From the NCBI GenBank assembly GCA_965204875.1, contig OZ242020.1, positions 2,294,001 to 2,358,000 of the forward strand: a stretch of 64,000 bases of DNA, read 5' to 3'. How positions within the stretch are numbered: position 1 is the stretch's first letter; each line of letters begins with the position of its first letter. Source of the DNA: Aldehydirespirator sp965204875 (GTDB lineage Bacteria; Actinomycetota; Acidimicrobiia; Acidimicrobiales; Aldehydirespiratoraceae). The notes under the pieces are model-generated. The model saw only the letters and a list, made by a program, of their open reading frames with translations, was not told the DNA's origin and ran no database searches. A program made the position numbers and the translations under genes. This document shows positions 40,553 through 49,099 of this stretch, one piece after another.

Positions 40553-43500
40553 ATGGTTTCGGTGACTCTCGTGTCCGAACAGACCCAGCTCACGGCCCTG
40601 GTTGATCGCGACCAGAAGCTGACGGCCCCGCTTGATCCGAGCGGCGTGGGCGAACTTGCCGAACCGGCCGGCCTGGGAGGATTGGGCGACCCGGACGAAC
40701 AGACCAACCTGGGCGATCCGGCCGAACTGTGCGGCCTGGGCGACCCGGGCGAACTTGCCGACCCGGCGGACATGATCGTGTGGGAGCGGCGCGACGCCCG
40801 CTTGGTGGACTACCGCGACGGCTCCGTGGCCTTCGAGCAACTCGGCGTGGAAGTGCCCGCCTCCTGGTCGCAGGGCGCCACGAACATCCTGGCCCACAAG
40901 TACTTCCGGGGCACTCCCGGTACCGCAGGCAGGGAGTCGTCGCTGCGACAGGTCGTGGGCCGCGTCGTGGGCGCGATCACCGGCTGGGGCCGCAGCGACG
41001 GCTACTTCGTCGACGACTCGGACGCGGCGCTCTTCGGCAGGGAGTTGTCGCACCTGCTGTACACACAGAGGGCCGCGTTCAACTCGCCCGTGTGGTTCAA
41101 CATCGGCGTGCCCGGTGTGCCCCAGCAGGCCTCGGCGTGCTTCATCCTGTCCGTGGACGACACGATGGACTCGATCCTGGAGTGGTACACGCATGAGGGG
41201 CGCATCTTCAAGGGCGGCTCGGGCGCGGGCGTGAACCTCTCGCGCATCCGGGCCAGCTGCGAGCCGCTCGGCGGCGGCGGCACGGCTTCGGGCCCGGTCA
41301 GCTTCATGCGGGGCGCGGACGCCTCGGCCGGAACCATCAAGTCGGGCGGCAAGACCCGGCGGGCCGCCAAGATGGTCGTGCTCGACGCCGACCATCCCGA
41401 CATCGAGGAGTTCATCTGGTGCAAGGCGCGTGAGGAGCGCAAGTCGAGAGCGCTGGCCGCGGCCGGCTTCGACATGAGCCTCGACGGCATTGACGCCGGC
41501 TCGGTGCAGTACCAGAACGCCAACAACTCGGTGCGCGTCACCGACGAGTTCATGCAGGCCGCCGTGGACGGCGGAGACTGGGAGCTAACGGCGCGTGTCG
41601 GCGGCGCGGTCATCCGGACCGTGCCGGCGCGCTCGATCCTGCGCCAGATCGCCGAGGCGGCCTGGGAGTGCGCCGATCCGGGCGTGCAGTTCCACTCCAC
41701 CATCAATCGCTGGCACACGGCCGCCTCCACCGGGCCGATCACCGCCAGCAATCCATGCTCGGAGTACGTCCACCTCGACGACAGCGCCTGCAACCTGGCG
41801 TCGATCAATCTGCTGAAGTTCCTTGGCGACGACGGCGCCTTCGACGTCGACGGGTTCCGCCGGGCCGTGCGGGTCGTGTTCACGGCCCAGGAGATCTTGG
41901 TGGGTCACGCCGACTACCCGACCGAGGCCATCACGCAGACCACCCGTGCCTTCCGGCAGCTCGGACTGGGCTACGCCAACCTCGGGGCGCTGCTCATGGC
42001 CCTCGGCGTGCCCTACGACTCCGACCGGGGGCGGGCCATCGCTGCGTCCATCACCGCACTGATGACTGGCGAGGCCTATCTCGCCTCGACCCGGATGGCC
42101 GAGAGGAGGGGCCCGTTCGCCGGGTACCTGGAGAACCGCGACCACATGCTGCGGGTGCTCGAGCAGCACCGGCGGGCGGTCGCCGCCATCGACGAGGACC
42201 TGGCGCCCACCGAGGTGCTGGAGGCGGCGCAACGAGCCTGGGACGAGGTCTGCGAGCGGGCCGCGGCACACGGCGTGCGCAACAGCCAGGCCACGGTTCT
42301 GGCGCCCACCGGCACCATCGGGCTGATGATGGACTGCGACACCACCGGCATCGAGCCCGACCTGGGCCTCGTCAAGTCCAAGCGGCTGGTGGGCGGCGGC
42401 ACGATGGAGATCACCAACCAGACGGTGCCACGGGCGCTGCGCCGCCTCGGCTACAGCGAGGAGCAGGTTGGGGAGATCACCGACCATGTGACCGAGCACC
42501 ACACTATAGACGGCTCACCGCTGGAGCCGCGGCACCGCGATGTGTTCGCCTGCTCGCTGGGCGACAACCCGATCAGCGCCTCGGGCCATATCGCGATGAT
42601 GGCCGCCGTCCAGCCGTTCCTTTCAGGCGCCATCTCCAAGACCGTGAACATGCCCTCCGACGCCACCGTCGACGACGTGGAGCAACTCCTCGTCGATGCC
42701 TGGCACCTCGGCCTCAAAGCGGTCGCGATCTACCGGGACAACTCCAAGGTCGCCCAACCGCTGACCCTCGGCAGCGGCAACGGAGCCGCAACATCAAGTC
42801 CCGGTGACAGCGACGAGGCTGCGGCATCGAGTCTCGGCAGTGGCGACGGAGCCGCAATATCAAGTCTCGGCAAGGGCGACGCGGCTGTGGCACCGATCCT
42901 CCGTAACGGTGACAGTGACGGGGCTGCGGCATCGAGTCTCGGCAGTGGCGACGGAGCCGTGGCGCTTAGCGCAGATGCGGGCTCGCCGCCCGGCGCGCTC
43001 GCAGTGTTGGCCGGCGATGAGGGCGTTGCAGGCCTCGCCGAAGCGGATCGGGTCCTGCCCGCAGCAGCCGCCGCGGAGCCGGTGCGGCGACGGCTCCCCA
43101 AGTCGCGCTCGTCTCGCACCTTCGAGTTCCGGGTGGCCGACTGCAAGGGGTTCGTCACGGTCGGGGAATATCCCGACGGCAGGCCCGGCGAGATATTCGT
43201 CAAGGTGTCCAAGCAGGGCTCCACCCTCGCCGGGATCATGGACGCCTTCGCCATCGCCGTCAGTCACGGCCTCCAGTACGGCGTGCCGCTCAACGCTTAC
43301 GTGGAGACCTTCGTCGGGATGCGCTTCGAGCCGGCGGGGATGACCGACGATCCCGACATCCGCATAGCCACGAGCCTCGTGGACTACCTCTTTCGGAAGC
43401 TAGCGGTCATGTACCTGCCCGCCGGCGAGCGCGCCGGCCTCGGCATCTACACCACCGGCGAGCGGACACAGCCGACGCTGCCCGGCGTCGAGGAGCAGGC

Positions 43501-43804
43501 CACCGAGACCACCCAGGGACACGACATAGCGCCGGATCCCCCCTCGGCCCCGCCGCGGGCGCAGCTCACAGCCCAGCTCGACCTGTGGGCACCCCCCAAG
43601 CCAGCCCAGCCGTCCGCCGGACATGCCCACGCCGTACCCGCCGAGCCTGCAGCACATGTCCACGCCGTACCCGCCGAGTCCGCCGCACACGCCCGCTCGG
43701 CCGCTATGGCCGCCCCGTTCTGCATGGCCTGTGGCGTTCCCATGCGCCGGGCCGGCTCATGTTTCGTGTGCGCTGACTGCGGAGCGACCAGCGGCTGCAG
43801 TTGA
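40553..43804 (+). CDS. nrdJ: Vitamin B12-dependent (class II) ribonucleotide reductase
   Basis: NrdJ makes deoxyribonucleotides using adenosylcobalamin as radical source, with or without oxygen. The catalytic barrel shows ACFILSVDDTMDSI, GGSGAGVNLS, NPCSEYVHLDDSACNLASIN, TQTTRAFRQLGLGYANLG and LAPTGTIGLMMDCDTTG. A TSCPD domain (FRVADCKGFVTVGEYPDG) and a C-terminal cysteine finger (CMACGVPM, CFVCADCG) follow. Two low-complexity inserts stand out: an N-terminal Gly/Leu/Asp/Glu repeat of about 50 residues, and about 90 residues between the barrel and the TSCPD domain with repeated AAASSLGSGDGA. AAGGAGAGG adjoins the ATG; GTG 40562 may be the true start. No nrdR is nearby, and I saw no cobalamin riboswitch in the 297-base gap upstream. 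Confidence 0.95.
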   Translation: MVSVTLVSEQTQLTALVDRDQKLTAPLDPSGVGELAEPAGLGGLGDPDEQTNLGDPAELCGLGDPGELADPADMIVWERRDARLVDYRDGSVAFEQLGVEVPASWSQGATNILAHKYFRGTPGTAGRESSLRQVVGRVVGAITGWGRSDGYFVDDSDAALFGRELSHLLYTQRAAFNSPVWFNIGVPGVPQQASACFILSVDDTMDSILEWYTHEGRIFKGGSGAGVNLSRIRASCEPLGGGGTASGPVSFMRGADASAGTIKSGGKTRRAAKMVVLDADHPDIEEFIWCKAREERKSRALAAAGFDMSLDGIDAGSVQYQNANNSVRVTDEFMQAAVDGGDWELTARVGGAVIRTVPARSILRQIAEAAWECADPGVQFHSTINRWHTAASTGPITASNPCSEYVHLDDSACNLASINLLKFLGDDGAFDVDGFRRAVRVVFTAQEILVGHADYPTEAITQTTRAFRQLGLGYANLGALLMALGVPYDSDRGRAIAASITALMTGEAYLASTRMAERRGPFAGYLENRDHMLRVLEQHRRAVAAIDEDLAPTEVLEAAQRAWDEVCERAAAHGVRNSQATVLAPTGTIGLMMDCDTTGIEPDLGLVKSKRLVGGGTMEITNQTVPRALRRLGYSEEQVGEITDHVTEHHTIDGSPLEPRHRDVFACSLGDNPISASGHIAMMAAVQPFLSGAISKTVNMPSDATVDDVEQLLVDAWHLGLKAVAIYRDNSKVAQPLTLGSGNGAATSSPGDSDEAAASSLGSGDGAAISSLGKGDAAVAPILRNGDSDGAAASSLGSGDGAVALSADAGSPPGALAVLAGDEGVAGLAEADRVLPAAAAAEPVRRRLPKSRSSRTFEFRVADCKGFVTVGEYPDGRPGEIFVKVSKQGSTLAGIMDAFAIAVSHGLQYGVPLNAYVETFVGMRFEPAGMTDDPDIRIATSLVDYLFRKLAVMYLPAGERAGLGIYTTGERTQPTLPGVEEQATETTQGHDIAPDPPSAPPRAQLTAQLDLWAPPKPAQPSAGHAHAVPAEPAAHVHAVPAESAAHARSAAMAAPFCMACGVPMRRAGSCFVCADCGATSGCS

Positions 43805-43843
43805 GCCGGGGGGAAGCCCCGTCTCCAAAGATAGGTTGGCCTT

Positions 43844-44311
43844 CTACGCGGTGTCGGCTGTGGTGGTGAGGGACTTCTTGTGGCGCAGGTATTTCTTGAC
43901 CATCTCGCCGAACCGCTGCGGGTTGTAGACGTCCTCCTCGTAGCTCCACAGCCCGTGGCCCGCGTACTTGAGCAGGGTGAGGTTGTATTGCTGGTGCAGT
44001 GACCCGTCGCCTGGGTCGGCCATCCGGTTCCACACCTGGCAGATCACCCAGCCCCGCTCCTCGTCGATGACGTACCACTCGATCGGGAAGTGGATCATCT
44101 CGTTGTTGGGCCACTCGCTCATGGTGGCCTGGATCCACTTGTAGATCGCCTCACGGCCACCGAAGGTGCCGAAGTGGTGCTCGATGTAGGTGGCGTCCTC
44201 GGTGAACAGGTTCGCCCACTCGCGCCAGTCCCCGGAGGTTCCGGCACGCAGCGCCGCCTCCTGGTAGTGGGCGAAGGCTTCCTCGATCTCCTGGCGGCTC
44301 CATCTGCTCAC
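43844..44311 (-). CDS. SnoaL-like / NTF2-fold protein 1
   Basis: The 155-residue protein has the SnoaL/NTF2-like cone fold pattern, with an N-terminal helix (AFAHYQEAALRAGTSGDW), WANLFTEDATYIEHHFGTF and ICQVWNRMADPGDGS. The fold serves many small hydrolases, isomerases and dehydratases, so no reaction can be given. The start is GTG at 44311, seven bases after an ATG in another frame. It follows a second SnoaL-like gene on the same strand and is convergent with nrdJ. Confidence 0.8.
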   Translation of the reverse strand: MSRWSRQEIEEAFAHYQEAALRAGTSGDWREWANLFTEDATYIEHHFGTFGGREAIYKWIQATMSEWPNNEMIHFPIEWYVIDEERGWVICQVWNRMADPGDGSLHQQYNLTLLKYAGHGLWSYEEDVYNPQRFGEMVKKYLRHKKSLTTTADTA

Positions 44312-44314
44312 TGC

Positions 44315-44425
44315 TCATACTCCCTTCATGCGGCTGTCTCCAGCCGGCTGTTTCCACGTGTCTGCCAGTTCATCGCCACGGCGGCGGTGATGGCTACGGG
44401 CATCTGTGGCGGACGGCCTGCTCAT
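44315..44425 (-). other. 36-codon ORF bridging the two SnoaL-like genes
   Basis: The ORF starts at ATG 44425, overlapping the stop of SnoaL-like protein 2 (ATGA), and ends at TGA 44317-44315, four bases before the GTG of SnoaL-like protein 1. It begins ATGAGCAGGCCG (MSRP), close to the downstream start GTGAGCAGATGG (MSRW). It fills the whole gap. Translation is unproven. Confidence 0.4.
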
Positions 44426-45051
44426 GGCTGCTCTTGCGATCCGTCGGAGCGGTCTGGGCCGGGTTGCAACTCGAAGCGCAGGTGACGGCTGAGATCGCCG
44501 AACAGATCACCGAAGAAGCGGCGCTGCGTGAAGCGCCAGCGCCCGTCGATGCGCTCGAGAGTGTCGTGGTAGCGGCCGCTGATGATCACCCCGAGGGGCG
44601 AGTCTCCAGCCTGCTGCAACACCGTGTACACCGACCGGACCCGTGCGGTGTCGCCGTCGATCTCGATGATCGGGTTGCTTGTCAGATGGCGGGTGCGCGG
44701 GGTGCCGTCCTCATGGATGATGAGCATCGACCGGTAGCTGTCCGCGATGGCCTCCGCCCCCGAGGGGCCCGCCGTGCCCGGCTCGCCGTAGCGGAGCGAG
44801 CAGTGCTCCATCAGCTCGCCCAACTCGTCGAAACTCCCCGCATCGACGAGCTCGCAATAGCGGTACAACTCGTTGGCGATGGCATCAGCGTCGCTGATAC
44901 CGGCGCACTCGCCGGCGGTGGCCGCGGGGTCGTCGCTGCCGGTTGCGGGCCGCGGGCCGGCGGACGTGTCGTTGCCGGTGGTGGTTTCGTCGGTGTGCAG
45001 GGCAGGGACCGTAGTATCTCCGTGAGAATGCCGCGCCCGTCCACGCTGCAA
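44422..45051 (-). CDS. SnoaL-like / NTF2-fold protein 2
   Basis: The conserved part spans about 160 residues with the NTF2-like pattern: ANELYRYCELVDAGSFDELG, GAEAIADSYRSML, TRHLTSNPIIEIDGDTARVR and ISGRYHDTLERIDGRW. It may bind or convert a small hydrophobic substrate together with its neighbour, but nothing fixes the function. The start is uncertain: no ATG or GTG occurs in a suitable place, and the TTG at 45051 lies inside the start of the divergent YihY gene. Confidence 0.7.
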   Translation of the reverse strand: MQRGRARHSHGDTTVPALHTDETTTGNDTSAGPRPATGSDDPAATAGECAGISDADAIANELYRYCELVDAGSFDELGELMEHCSLRYGEPGTAGPSGAEAIADSYRSMLIIHEDGTPRTRHLTSNPIIEIDGDTARVRSVYTVLQQAGDSPLGVIISGRYHDTLERIDGRWRFTQRRFFGDLFGDLSRHLRFELQPGPDRSDGSQEQP

Positions 45052-45906
45052 CAGTCCATCGGTTGGTCGCTGGATCTGGTCAAGGAGCTCCGACACGAGT
45101 GGTCGCGCGCCCGCGTCGGCGGGCTGTCCGCCGAGATCGCGTTCTTCGGCCTGCTCGGGCTGTTCCCCGCGGTGCTCGTGTTCGCCGGGGCGCTCGGCTC
45201 TCTCGACGCGCTGATCGGCGCCGACGCGGCGTCCGACATCGAGAACTGGCTGCTCGACCGTGTGGCGGAGACCTTCGGAAGCGACAACACCCTGCGGGCC
45301 ACGGTCGCAGAGCTCTTCGACAGGCCCAACCCGGGACTCATCACCGCGGGTCTCGCGCTCACCGTGTACGCATCGTCGCGGGGGTTCACCGCCGTGGTCG
45401 GGGCGCTCGACGTGACCTACGGGCGCGAGGGCCGCCGCAGCTGGCTGTCGACGCGGATCATGGGCTTCGTGCTGACCCTGTTCACCGTGATCGTGGCCGC
45501 CCTCGCCGCGGCCATGGTGGTCGTCGGACCCCTGCTCGGGAGCGGTGAGGAGGTGGCCGACCGCCTGGGCGCCGGCTCGTTGTTCACGACCGCCTGGGTG
45601 TGGTTCCGCTGGCCGGTCGTGCTCGCCGTGGTGGTGGCGTGGGCGGCCTGCATCTACCACTTCGCCCCACGGGTCCGCACCCCGTGGCGCAGCGACCTGC
45701 CGGGAGCGCTCGTCGGCACCGTGTGGTGGATCGCTGTGTCGCTCGGGTTCCGGACGTATCTCGACATCGCCTCCAGCGGCGTGAACGCCGTGTTCGGACT
45801 GCTCGGCGGGGCGCTGAGCCTGCTCATCTGGCTGTACCTGCTGGCCATGGGCCTGCTCGTGGGCGCCGAGGTCAATGGCGTGCTGGACCGGCACCGGCAG
45901 CACTGA
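45028..45906 (+). CDS. YihY/virulence factor BrkB family membrane protein
   Basis: The 292-residue protein has about six membrane helices. The family signatures are the N-terminal LSAEIAFFGLLGLFPAVLVF, YASSRGFTAVVGALD, WPVVLAVVVAWAACIYHFAP and the C-terminal LLGGALSLLIWLYLLAMGLL followed by GAEVN. The role of the family is still unclear; it has been linked to envelope lipid transport. The ATG at 45028 is chosen; the frame upstream overlaps the SnoaL-like gene. Confidence 0.88.
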   Translation: MPRPSTLQQSIGWSLDLVKELRHEWSRARVGGLSAEIAFFGLLGLFPAVLVFAGALGSLDALIGADAASDIENWLLDRVAETFGSDNTLRATVAELFDRPNPGLITAGLALTVYASSRGFTAVVGALDVTYGREGRRSWLSTRIMGFVLTLFTVIVAALAAAMVVVGPLLGSGEEVADRLGAGSLFTTAWVWFRWPVVLAVVVAWAACIYHFAPRVRTPWRSDLPGALVGTVWWIAVSLGFRTYLDIASSGVNAVFGLLGGALSLLIWLYLLAMGLLVGAEVNGVLDRHRQH

Positions 45907-46091
45907 GCTCCGCCCCGGGCCACGGGCGGGTGCCGGCGCGCAGTCCACCTCGGGCCACTGCTCGACGCCCCGCACCGACCCACGGGCAAGCGCCCGACCA
46001 ACACGGTGGCGCCCTCCGCCCACGAGGCGCTCCGCTGGCGAGCCGCGGGCGGGTACCGGCAACCCCCAGGCTCGGCGGGTACCCTCGGATC

Positions 46092-47939
46092 GTGAGCGAT
46101 TTCCGGGTTGATCTCGACGAGATCATGTTCAACCTGCGCCACGTGGCCGACCTCGACGGGCTCGCAGGGTTGGCCGGACTCGAGCATGTCGAGGCCGACA
46201 CGGTGGCGCAGCTGCTGGCCGAGGCGGCCCGCTTCGCGCAGGAGGTGGTGGCACCGCTCAACCGCAGCGGCGACATCGAGGGCGCGCGCCGGCTCGAGGA
46301 CGGCTCCGTGGTGATGCCCGCGGGCTTCCGCGAGGCCTACGACGCCTACGTGGAGGCCGGCTGGGGGAGCGTGACCATCGACCCCGAGTACGGCGGGGGC
46401 GGCTTCCCGCACCTCGTGGGACTGGCCATCGAGGAGATGTTCGCCTCGGCCTGCATGTCGTGGTCGATATGCCCCCTGCTCACCCGCGGCGCCATCAACA
46501 TGCTCGAAGCGCACGCCCGCCCCGAGCACAAGGAGCTGTACCTCCCACGAATGGCCGCCGGCACCTGGACCGGGACGATGAACCTCACCGAGCCCCAGGC
46601 CGGCTCCGATCTCGGCGCGGTGGCAACACGTGCCGTGGCGCAACCCGACGGCTCCTATCGCCTGCACGGCACGAAGATCTTCATCACCTATGGCGAGCAC
46701 GATCTGGCCGGCAACATCGTCCACCTCGTGCTGGCCCGCATCCCCGGCGCCCCGCCCGGAACACGCGGCGTGAGCTGCTTCCTGGTGCCCAAGTTCCTCC
46801 CGTCCGCCTCCGGGGGCGTCGGTGAGCGCAACGACCTGCACTGCGTGTCGATCGAGCACAAGCTCGGCATCCATGCGAGCCCGACCTGCGTGATGGCCTA
46901 CGGTGACGGCGACGGGGCCGTGGGGTACCTCGTCGGTGAAGAGAACGCCGGTATGGCGGCGATGTTCACCATGATGAACCACGCCCGCCTCGGCGTTGGA
47001 CTCGAGGGAGTCGCCATCGCCGAACGCGCCTACCAGCAGGCACTGGCGTATGCCCACGAGCGCCGCCAGGGCCGCGCCCCGGCAGCGCCGCGCGGTGAGA
47101 TTTCGGCGATCATCGACCATCCCGACGTGCGCCGCATGCTGCTGGACATGCGCTCGGCCACCAGCGCCATGCGCGGTCTCGCCTACCGCAACGCCGAGGC
47201 CATAGACCGCGCCGAGCGGAGCACCGATGCCGCGGCGCGCCAGGCGGCCGGTGAGCGTGCGGCCCTGCTGACGCCGCTGACCAAGGCGTGGGCCACCGAC
47301 GTGGGATGTGAGGTCGCCAGCACGGGGGTGCAGGTGCACGGCGGCATGGGGTATGTCGAGGAGACGGGCGCGGCTCAGCACTACCGCGACGCTCGCATCG
47401 CGCCCATATACGAGGGCACCAACGGCATTCAGGGCATCGACCTCGTGGCCCGCAAGCTGCCCATGCGCAGCGGCGCCGCGGTGCGGGAGCATCTCGCGGG
47501 CATGGATCAGACCGTCGAGGCGCTCAAGGGCATCGAGGCACTCGCCCCGGTCTGCCGCCACCTCGGCGCGGCCGTGTCAGCCACCCGTGAGGCAGGATGC
47601 TGGCTCTCCGAAGCCGAGCCCGCGAGCCGCCTAGCCGGAGCCGACGCGTACCTGAGAATGCTGGCAACCACCACCGCCGGAGCGGCCCTCGCCGACGGCG
47701 CCCTCGCGGCCCGCGGCATCGGCAGCGACGGCGGGTCGGCCGATCGCAGCACCGGCACCAGACCTGCCGGCGGCGCCCTCGCGGCCCGCGGTGTCGGCAC
47801 CGAGCTTGCCGTGGACCGGGCCGTTCTGGCCCGCTTCTTCGCGTCCAACCGGCTCGCGCTCGTGCCGGGGCTTCTCGCTGCGGTCACCGAGCCGGCCGAG
47901 GATCTCGAGGCGGCGCGCCCGCGGATCCTGGCCCGGTGA
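46092..47939 (+). CDS. Acyl-CoA dehydrogenase with C-terminal extension
   Basis: This FAD enzyme introduces the alpha-beta double bond in acyl-CoA. At 615 residues it belongs to the long acyl-CoA dehydrogenase group with an additional C-terminal domain. Visible motifs are PEYGGGGFPHLVG, TGTMNLTEPQAGSDLGA, HGTKIFITYGEHDL, VQVHGGMGYVEETGAAQHYRD and IYEGTNGIQGIDLV, the last holding the usual catalytic Glu. In the C-terminal domain GALAARG occurs twice (DNA 47697 and 47772, 20 identical bases, 75 bp apart), an in-frame duplication. The start is GTG at 46092. The stop is overlapped by a further ORF (GTGA) leading to the lgt repeat array. Confidence 0.93.
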   Translation: MSDFRVDLDEIMFNLRHVADLDGLAGLAGLEHVEADTVAQLLAEAARFAQEVVAPLNRSGDIEGARRLEDGSVVMPAGFREAYDAYVEAGWGSVTIDPEYGGGGFPHLVGLAIEEMFASACMSWSICPLLTRGAINMLEAHARPEHKELYLPRMAAGTWTGTMNLTEPQAGSDLGAVATRAVAQPDGSYRLHGTKIFITYGEHDLAGNIVHLVLARIPGAPPGTRGVSCFLVPKFLPSASGGVGERNDLHCVSIEHKLGIHASPTCVMAYGDGDGAVGYLVGEENAGMAAMFTMMNHARLGVGLEGVAIAERAYQQALAYAHERRQGRAPAAPRGEISAIIDHPDVRRMLLDMRSATSAMRGLAYRNAEAIDRAERSTDAAARQAAGERAALLTPLTKAWATDVGCEVASTGVQVHGGMGYVEETGAAQHYRDARIAPIYEGTNGIQGIDLVARKLPMRSGAAVREHLAGMDQTVEALKGIEALAPVCRHLGAAVSATREAGCWLSEAEPASRLAGADAYLRMLATTTAGAALADGALAARGIGSDGGSADRSTGTRPAGGALAARGVGTELAVDRAVLARFFASNRLALVPGLLAAVTEPAEDLEAARPRILAR

Positions 47940-48010
47940 GGTGGCGGCGAGCCGCCTGGTGGCGCTCCTACGCCTTTCGGGCGCACCCGGATCGCCGGTC
48001 GAGGTCGATC

Positions 48011-48196
48011 GGTTGCCTGGCTAGGCCGAGTCTCGCGTGACGGTTGCCTGGCTAGGCCGAGTCTCGCGTGACGGTTGCCTGGCTAGGCCGAGTCCCGTGT
48101 GACGGTTGCCTGACGAGGCCAAGCCCCCTGTGACGGTTGGCTGGCTAGGCCGAGTCCCGTGTGACGGTTGCCTGGTTAGACCGAGTCTCGCCTGAC
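48011..48196 (+). repeat. Six 31-bp tandem repeats with coupled mini-ORFs before lgt
   Basis: Six units of exactly 31 bp run from 48011 to 48196 (GGTTGCCTGGCTAGGCCGAG plus eleven bases ending GTGAC). Each of the first five ends in a GTGAC that, with the next unit, reads GTGACGGTT, resembling the lgt start GTGACCGTA at 48215. Because two units equal 62 bp, ORFs of 21 codons overlap by GTGA: 47936-48040 (overlapping the acyl-CoA dehydrogenase stop) leads to 48037-48102, and 48068-48133 leads to 48130-48195. The array ends 18 bases before lgt. Confidence 0.85.
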
Positions 48197-48214
48197 GACT
48201 AGGGTGCCCGCGGC

Positions 48215-49090
48215 GTGACCGTAAGTTCTGCGATGCTGGCCTCGATACCGAGTCCGGGCGCAAGCAGCCTGACCATCGGCCCGATCGAGCTGCGCGCCTA
48301 CGGGCTCATGATCGCCCTCGGTGTTCTGGCGGCGGTGTGGCTCGCTCAGCGTCGCTGGGCGGCGCGCGGCGGCAACCCCGACGAGATCGGCCGCATCGCC
48401 CTGGTGGCCGTCCCCGCGGGCGTGGTCGGCGCCCGCCTCTATCACGTGATCACCGACTGGAAGCGCTTCGATGCCGACGGCTGGACGGAGGCGCTCGCCG
48501 TCTGGAAGGGCGGCCTGGGCATTCCGGGCGGCATGGCCGCAGGCATCCTGGCCGGCCTTTGGATGATCCGCCGCCAGGGCTTGAACCGTTCCGAGGCGAT
48601 CGCCGCCATCGTGCCCGGACTACCGCTGGCCCAGGCGATCGGCCGTGCAGGGAACTGGTTCAATCAAGAGCTCTACGGCTCGCCCACCGATCTGCCGTGG
48701 GGCCTGGAGATAGATCGGGCGCACCGTCCCCAGCAGTACCTCGACGTAGAGACCTTCCATCCGACTTTCCTCTACGAGGCGCTCTGGAACCTGGCCCTGT
48801 GCGGACTGCTGTTGCTGCTCGACCGGCGCAGATTGCGGATCGGCGTCCCGATCCTGGTCGCCGACCAGCGCGGGATCCCAGGGCCGGGGTCGATCCTGGC
48901 CGTCTACATCTTCGGCTACGGCCTGGGCAGATTGTGGATCGAGGCGGTGCGCATCGACACGGCCAGCCTGATATGGGGCGTGCGCGTCAACATCTGGATG
49001 AGCCTCGCACTGATCGCCGCGTCCGCGGTATGGCTCGTGTGGAGCCGCCGCCGACCCCGGCACCCCAGCAATCCCATCTTCGGCGCCTGA
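48215..49090 (+). CDS. lgt: Prolipoprotein diacylglyceryl transferase
   Basis: Lgt attaches diacylglycerol from phosphatidylglycerol to the lipobox cysteine of prolipoproteins at the membrane. The 291-residue protein has about seven helices and the Lgt signature GRAGNWFNQELYGSPTDLPW, with HPTFLYEALWNL and GYGLGRLWIEAVR. Several lipoproteins in the window (CapA-like, glutaminyl cyclase, BMP and GH16 proteins) would be substrates. The start is GTG at 48215, directly after the repeat array. Confidence 0.96.
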   Translation: MTVSSAMLASIPSPGASSLTIGPIELRAYGLMIALGVLAAVWLAQRRWAARGGNPDEIGRIALVAVPAGVVGARLYHVITDWKRFDADGWTEALAVWKGGLGIPGGMAAGILAGLWMIRRQGLNRSEAIAAIVPGLPLAQAIGRAGNWFNQELYGSPTDLPWGLEIDRAHRPQQYLDVETFHPTFLYEALWNLALCGLLLLLDRRRLRIGVPILVADQRGIPGPGSILAVYIFGYGLGRLWIEAVRIDTASLIWGVRVNIWMSLALIAASAVWLVWSRRRPRHPSNPIFGA

Positions 49091-49099
49091 GCAGCTGCG

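Noticed and set aside
39479..41395. Single 638-codon minus-strand gene
   Set aside because: Only the last 258 codons show the RibD-like domain; the rest overlaps the start of nrdJ and is non-conserved.
45600..46091. Longer start for the acyl-CoA dehydrogenase
   Set aside because: This part overlaps YihY and has no dehydrogenase similarity; GTG 46092 fits the family N-terminus.
48011..48196. Possible CRISPR array
   Set aside because: Units are contiguous 31-bp tandem repeats without unique spacers, and no cas gene is near.
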